A stretch of 64,000 nt of DNA from Chishuiella changwenlii (GTDB lineage Bacteria > Bacteroidota > Bacteroidia > Flavobacteriales > Weeksellaceae), in contig NZ_FRBH01000009.1 of the NCBI RefSeq assembly GCF_900142565.1, positions 1 through 64,000 on the forward strand. The letters are read 5' to 3'. The translations under genes were made by a program, and so were the position numbers. Below, in pieces: positions 60,381 through 64,000 of this stretch (within the stretch, counting starts at the first letter, position 1; every line of letters begins with the position of its first letter). The notes below the pieces were generated by a model that saw only the letters and a list, made by a program, of their open reading frames with translations, did no database searches and was not told the DNA's origin.

Positions 60381-61426
60381 TAGTTTATTTTTTCAGTCGA
60401 TACAATTACATTCATTCCTGTACGTAACTTGTCATTATTTTTAGAAGTTTTTAATAAAATTTTTACAGGAAAACGTTGTTCTATTTTTACAAAATTACCT
60501 GTTGCATTATCTGGTTTTATCAAAGAAAATTCTGAACCAGAAGCTGGAGAAAGAGATTCTATTTTTCCTTCGAATTCTATATTCGGATATGCATCCGCTT
60601 TAATTTCTACTACTTTATTTAAATCGATTTCTCCTAATTGAGTTTCTTTAAAATTGGCAACAATCCATTTCTCTTCAGAAACAACTTGTACCAATGTTTG
60701 CCCTTCTTTTATTAATTGTCCTTCTTGTATATTTTTTACACCAACCCAACCATCATAAGGCGCCACAACATAACTATAAGATGCAATAAGTTTTGCATTG
60801 TTTAATTGTGCTTGTCTTTGTAGAACTTCTGTTTTTGCAGGTGCAACTTTTGTTTGTTCTGCAGATGTAATAACCCCTACCGCATTCAGTTGTTCTTGTA
60901 GAGCTTTTAAATTGGCTTTTGCTTGTTTGTATTTCGCTTCTACTTCTTCAAATTGTTGCATAGTCGCAGCATCTTCATCAACCAAGTTTTTAAAGCGTTG
61001 ATAATCTTTTTCTGTTCGCCAAACATCAATCTTTGCCGCATCAATTTTTGCATTGATAATACTTGTATCAGAAGATTTTGTTTCTACAGCTTTCTGATAA
61101 GTTGCAACAGACTGTGATGTACTTTCTAGATTTGCAGCTGCAATATCTACTTGATTCTTAAATTCTCGATTATCAATTACAACTAATGTATCTCCTTTCT
61201 TTACAAATTCATTTTCTTTAAAATTTACTTTTTTTACGAATCCAGATACTTTACTAGCTACTGGTGTAATATATTGACGCACTTGTGCATCGTTTGTTGT
61301 AACGTGTGATCTAGAAAATAAATAAAACCAACCAACTGTAATAATTCCTATTAAAATAAAAATCCATGCAACTGTAGAAAGCGCCCTATTTACTCTTCTA
61401 TCTCCTTTTGTAAGTTGTTTTCCCAT
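60380..61426 (-). CDS. HlyD/EmrA-type membrane fusion protein
   Basis: A 348-residue periplasmic adaptor: one N-terminal membrane helix (about 15-35), lipoyl half GFVKKVNFKENEFVKKGDTLVVID, a coiled-coil hairpin (about 85-190), the second lipoyl half and the barrel segment GQLIKEGQTLVQVVSEEKWIVANFKE with DAYPNIEFEGKIESLSPA. It links the MFS pump to the outer-membrane channel. Starts 4 nt after the TolC-family gene. Confidence 0.93.
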   Translation of the reverse strand: MGKQLTKGDRRVNRALSTVAWIFILIGIITVGWFYLFSRSHVTTNDAQVRQYITPVASKVSGFVKKVNFKENEFVKKGDTLVVIDNREFKNQVDIAAANLESTSQSVATYQKAVETKSSDTSIINAKIDAAKIDVWRTEKDYQRFKNLVDEDAATMQQFEEVEAKYKQAKANLKALQEQLNAVGVITSAEQTKVAPAKTEVLQRQAQLNNAKLIASYSYVVAPYDGWVGVKNIQEGQLIKEGQTLVQVVSEEKWIVANFKETQLGEIDLNKVVEIKADAYPNIEFEGKIESLSPASGSEFSLIKPDNATGNFVKIEQRFPVKILLKTSKNNDKLRTGMNVIVSTEKIN

Positions 61427-61430
61427 TGTT

Positions 61431-62762
61431 TTATAAATTTCCTAAAGTGTATTGTAATTGATAATATTTTAATTGTTTATTGATTTGTAGAGAAATCAAA
61501 TTAGATTCTGCTTCTAGAAAAGCATTATCAGCATCTATTAATTCTGTAATTAAACTAAGTTTATTAATGTATTTAGTTCTAACTATTCTATAATTCTCTT
61601 TGGCTTGAGCAATTGCTTCTTCTGCAATTTTTATTTTTTCTATGGCTTCTTCCAGACGTTTATTAGAAGCAAAAACATCATGTTTTATTTGATTTTCTTT
61701 TTCTTCTATCTGCAGTTTTGCTATGGAAATATTTTGATCCGCCATTTGCATTTTCTGTTTATTTTTAAATAAATCACTTAACGGCATAGTAACACTAACA
61801 CCCACCATTCCTATTCTATTTAGGTATTTTTCGGGCGGAAAAAACATCATGTTTGGATATTGTAATCCATATTCTGTTCCTGCTGATATTTTTGGAAGAA
61901 TATTAGATTTTACTATTTTTTTATCTAACTCTTTTATATGCAAATCTTCTTTGGCAATTTTTAATGTTTCATTCTTATCATTTGCTTCTAAAATCATTTC
62001 ATCAACAAGACCAATGTGATCTGTATCTGTAAATAACTCTTTGGTATCAAGATGGATTTCGTTATCCTCAGAAATTGCCAAAATAGTTTTCACTTCGTGT
62101 TCCACTATTGCTATTTCATTATCTAGTTCTGTAAAAGACATTTTATGGTTAGATAACTGTAATTCTGTACGCAACACTTCATTGTAAGTCACTAATCCAT
62201 TTTTCTTTAATGCTTGAGTTTGTTTTATAACAATAGAATCTTCGTGCATTTTATCTGAAATTAGCTTCTGTTGTTCCTGCAAGTGCAATACTTGTAGATA
62301 AGAAGTTATAATTTGCATTCTTAATTCACGTTCATTTTTACGAAAATTTAATTTTGAAATATCAGTTTCTATTTCAGCTTTCTTTTCTTCGTTATTTAGC
62401 TTTCCTCCCATATAAATAGGAATCTCTGCAGAAAGTGTAAAATCATAATATACACGTGGGACATTGTATTTTGTAGATGGTTTTAAAAATCCTTCTTCAT
62501 ATTGTCTTAAATTAGTTCGAACACCAAAACCTGTATGAAAATTGACATTAGGTAACTTTTCATTTTTCAAATCGTGTTCTTTCAATTCTGCTAAATTTGT
62601 TTTTATAGAATTGATTTGTAATTTCTTATTGTTTTGTAATCCTATTTCAATTGCTTTGCTTAATTTCAACGAACTATAATCTACATCATGTTGAGCATTG
62701 GAAAATCCGCTCCACATTAATGCAAATGCAAGCAATTGATATTTAAAAATTTTAAATATCAT
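61431..62762 (-). CDS. TolC-family outer-membrane efflux protein
   Basis: A 443-residue exported channel protein with a signal peptide (cleavage near SNAQH) and the two long helical repeats of TolC (about 40-230 and 250-440; SLKLSKAIEIGLQNNKKLQI and AKENYRIVRTKYINKLSLITELIDA). First gene of the tripartite efflux operon, divergent from an AraC regulator. Confidence 0.93.
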   Translation of the reverse strand: MIFKIFKYQLLAFALMWSGFSNAQHDVDYSSLKLSKAIEIGLQNNKKLQINSIKTNLAELKEHDLKNEKLPNVNFHTGFGVRTNLRQYEEGFLKPSTKYNVPRVYYDFTLSAEIPIYMGGKLNNEEKKAEIETDISKLNFRKNERELRMQIITSYLQVLHLQEQQKLISDKMHEDSIVIKQTQALKKNGLVTYNEVLRTELQLSNHKMSFTELDNEIAIVEHEVKTILAISEDNEIHLDTKELFTDTDHIGLVDEMILEANDKNETLKIAKEDLHIKELDKKIVKSNILPKISAGTEYGLQYPNMMFFPPEKYLNRIGMVGVSVTMPLSDLFKNKQKMQMADQNISIAKLQIEEKENQIKHDVFASNKRLEEAIEKIKIAEEAIAQAKENYRIVRTKYINKLSLITELIDADNAFLEAESNLISLQINKQLKYYQLQYTLGNL

Positions 62763-62803
62763 TTTGTAATAAATTCTGAATGTTTTATTGATTTTTGATA
62801 CTG

Positions 62804-62886
62804 CAAAGGTACGTGCAAAGCGGACTAAGCTTAAAGATAAAATAAGAAAAACATTTGCTCATTTACGCCAAAATCGTTTATTTTTG
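62804..62886. promoter_or_regulatory. divergent promoters of the efflux operon and AraC gene
   Basis: Minus strand TACCTTTG (62811-62804) for the efflux operon. Plus strand TTG at 62855-62857 with TATTTTTG at 62879-62886 (21-nt spacer) for the AraC gene. The ~70 nt between the two -7 boxes is the likely regulator-binding zone. Confidence 0.65.
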
Positions 62887-62912
62887 TATCGGATGTAAGT
62901 ACAAAATATGTT

Positions 62913-63722
62913 ATGCTAAAAACAGATTTCTTCGCTGATGTAGATAAATCAACAATAGATTTCTATGTTCAAAATGTAAGTGTAGATGATATAGAAACAG
63001 GTATACATCAACACAAAAAATCGCAACTAATTTATGCTGAAGGCGGTATTGTTCATATTTTTATAAATGACAAGCATTGGTATTTACCCGCAAGGTGTTT
63101 TATGTGGATTCCTGCCAATATTCCTCATTCTATACTAACGTATAGCAAAAATTCTAGTCTTTATAATTTCTACTTTAAAACATCGGACGAAGAAGATAAT
63201 TTTTACAGTGATACAAATATTTACTTTGTAAATGATTTATTAAGAGAGATGTTCTTATTTACAAAAAATTGGAATGGGATTATTCTTGAAGATGATAAGG
63301 CGAAATATAATTTCTTGAATGCTATAAAATCTATTTTACCAGAAATGGATTCGAATAAATTACCTATTTCGATACAACATCCTTTTCCAAAAGATAAAAA
63401 GTTAATTGAAATAGGACGATTTCTAATGAATAATATCGAAAAGAATTATACTATAGACGAAGTTGCAAAACTTTTTGGAATGAGTACGCGTACACTTTCA
63501 AGAAAATTTAAAGAAAGTCTAGGAATGAATTATGTTCGATTTTTACGTTCTCTGCGTGTTTCTAAATCTTTTGAGTTAATTGCAGAAAACCAATATAACA
63601 TGTACGAAATAGCCATGATGATTGGTTATAATTCTTTATCGGCTTACAGTAATATTTTTTATAAAGTTGTTGGTGTTCGTCCATCCGAATATGCACAAAT
63701 GTTGAATAAACGAAAAAATTAA
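62913..63722 (+). CDS. AraC-family regulator, likely efflux operon regulator
   Basis: A 269-residue protein: N-terminal cupin domain (about 15-110; IHQHKKSQLIYAEGGIVHIF, RCFMWIPANIPHS) and C-terminal double HTH (about 170-265; YTIDEVAKLFGMSTRTLSRKFKE, YEIAMMIGYNSLSAYSNIF). Divergent from the TolC-HlyD-MFS operon with 150 nt between the starts, so it most likely senses a substrate of the pump. Confidence 0.92.
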   Translation: MLKTDFFADVDKSTIDFYVQNVSVDDIETGIHQHKKSQLIYAEGGIVHIFINDKHWYLPARCFMWIPANIPHSILTYSKNSSLYNFYFKTSDEEDNFYSDTNIYFVNDLLREMFLFTKNWNGIILEDDKAKYNFLNAIKSILPEMDSNKLPISIQHPFPKDKKLIEIGRFLMNNIEKNYTIDEVAKLFGMSTRTLSRKFKESLGMNYVRFLRSLRVSKSFELIAENQYNMYEIAMMIGYNSLSAYSNIFYKVVGVRPSEYAQMLNKRKN

Positions 63723-63727
63723 ATGAG

Positions 63728-64000
63728 TTAAAAACTCTTTACCAATCCAATTCCAAAACTTTTATTTTGATAAAAAGGAGCTATCATTGTTGTAGATTTT
63801 TTTTCTTTGCGCAATAATAGTCCATTAATTTTAGGGTATAAAAAGTAAGCTAATTCTGTCGATAAGATTCCACAGCCTGCTCCTGCAACCACATCGTTTA
63901 TCCAGTGTTTGTCATTTACCATTCTATAAATACCTGTAAAAACAGCAAATGAATAACCAGAAATACTTAACCAAAAATTAGTATCTCTATATTCTCTAAA
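63728..64000 (-). CDS. PAP2-superfamily phosphatase, partial (5' end outside window)
   Basis: The C-terminal ~90 residues of a membrane phosphatase. The frame stays open to the right edge of the window. YRMVNDKHWINDVVAGAGCGI contains the His-Trp-x-x-Asp-Val core of the last PAP2 motif, followed by a membrane helix. A further helix precedes it (WLSISGYSFAVFTGIY). The internal Met at 63922 is not the start. Family members dephosphorylate undecaprenyl pyrophosphate or phosphatidic acids. Confidence 0.82.
   Translation of the reverse strand, partial: FREYRDTNFWLSISGYSFAVFTGIYRMVNDKHWINDVVAGAGCGILSTELAYFLYPKINGLLLRKEKKSTTMIAPFYQNKSFGIGLVKSF

Overview
The window looks like chromosomal DNA of a member of the Flavobacteriaceae (Bacteroidota). 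The DNA is very AT-rich. Many genes are preceded by the Bacteroidota -7 promoter box TAnnTTTG. There are many lipoproteins whose Cys is followed by an acidic stretch (the flavobacterial surface-export pattern), families typical of the group (DUF2490, DUF4846, DUF4260, a Bacteroidota-type SAM riboswitch), and a NUDIX-type sugar regulator. I cannot fix the genus from sequence alone. No rRNA, tRNA, prophage, transposase or CRISPR array was found.

Layout. 1-11.6 kb is mostly housekeeping: two RluA-family pseudouridine synthases, a divergent HxlR regulator/nitroreductase pair, lpdA, and a TyrZ-type tyrS. The tyrS leader carries an unlisted Tyr-rich leader peptide, an intrinsic terminator and a competing antiterminator, so it reads as a classical attenuator. 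11.8-13.5 kb is a mutagenic-repair pair in reversed order (umuC then umuD). 13.6-18.2 kb (minus strand) is the most unusual part. A surface-type lipoprotein with a Gly-rich linker and an unrecognised C-terminal domain is followed by six small membrane-protein genes of two paralogous families (A: 16590, 15674, 14387; B: 16057, 15152, 14775; positions of the start codons). Copies of the 3' end of the lipoprotein gene lie between them. This is best read as a toxin/immunity array grown by cassette recombination.

18.3-29 kb: a candidate structured RNA, a NUDIX regulator divergent from a GH3 glycosidase with two matching operators, an AraC regulator divergent from a RibD-C type reductase, a large S9 peptidase, a DJ-1/PfpI protein, a YigZ-family protein and an acyltransferase. 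29-43.9 kb: a GIY-YIG protein, uridine phosphorylase, SUI1, DUF1232, a PQQ-type sugar dehydrogenase lipoprotein, a MaoC-like protein, miaA and a DnaQ-like exonuclease, a subtilase, VOC and DUF4846 proteins, a Dna2-like nuclease-helicase, and hemL. 44.2-57 kb: a HAD phosphatase, an operon of nucleotidyltransferase, GNAT, Nif3-like and Cys-less zinc-ribbon proteins, Lrp, metK behind a SAM riboswitch, a DbpA-like helicase, an acyl-CoA synthetase and a methyltransferase. 57.2-64 kb: a Crp-family regulator, a DUF4260 protein, a tripartite EmrAB/TolC-type efflux operon divergent from its likely AraC regulator, and a PAP2 phosphatase cut by the window edge.

The large intergenic gaps (2.2, 27.2, 37.6, 44.0 and 54.0-54.6 kb, with a short relative at 13.5 kb) hold copies of one dispersed composite element. 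Its core is about 70-250 bp, and it is usually flanked by short tandem 7-bp repeats whose sequence differs from copy to copy.
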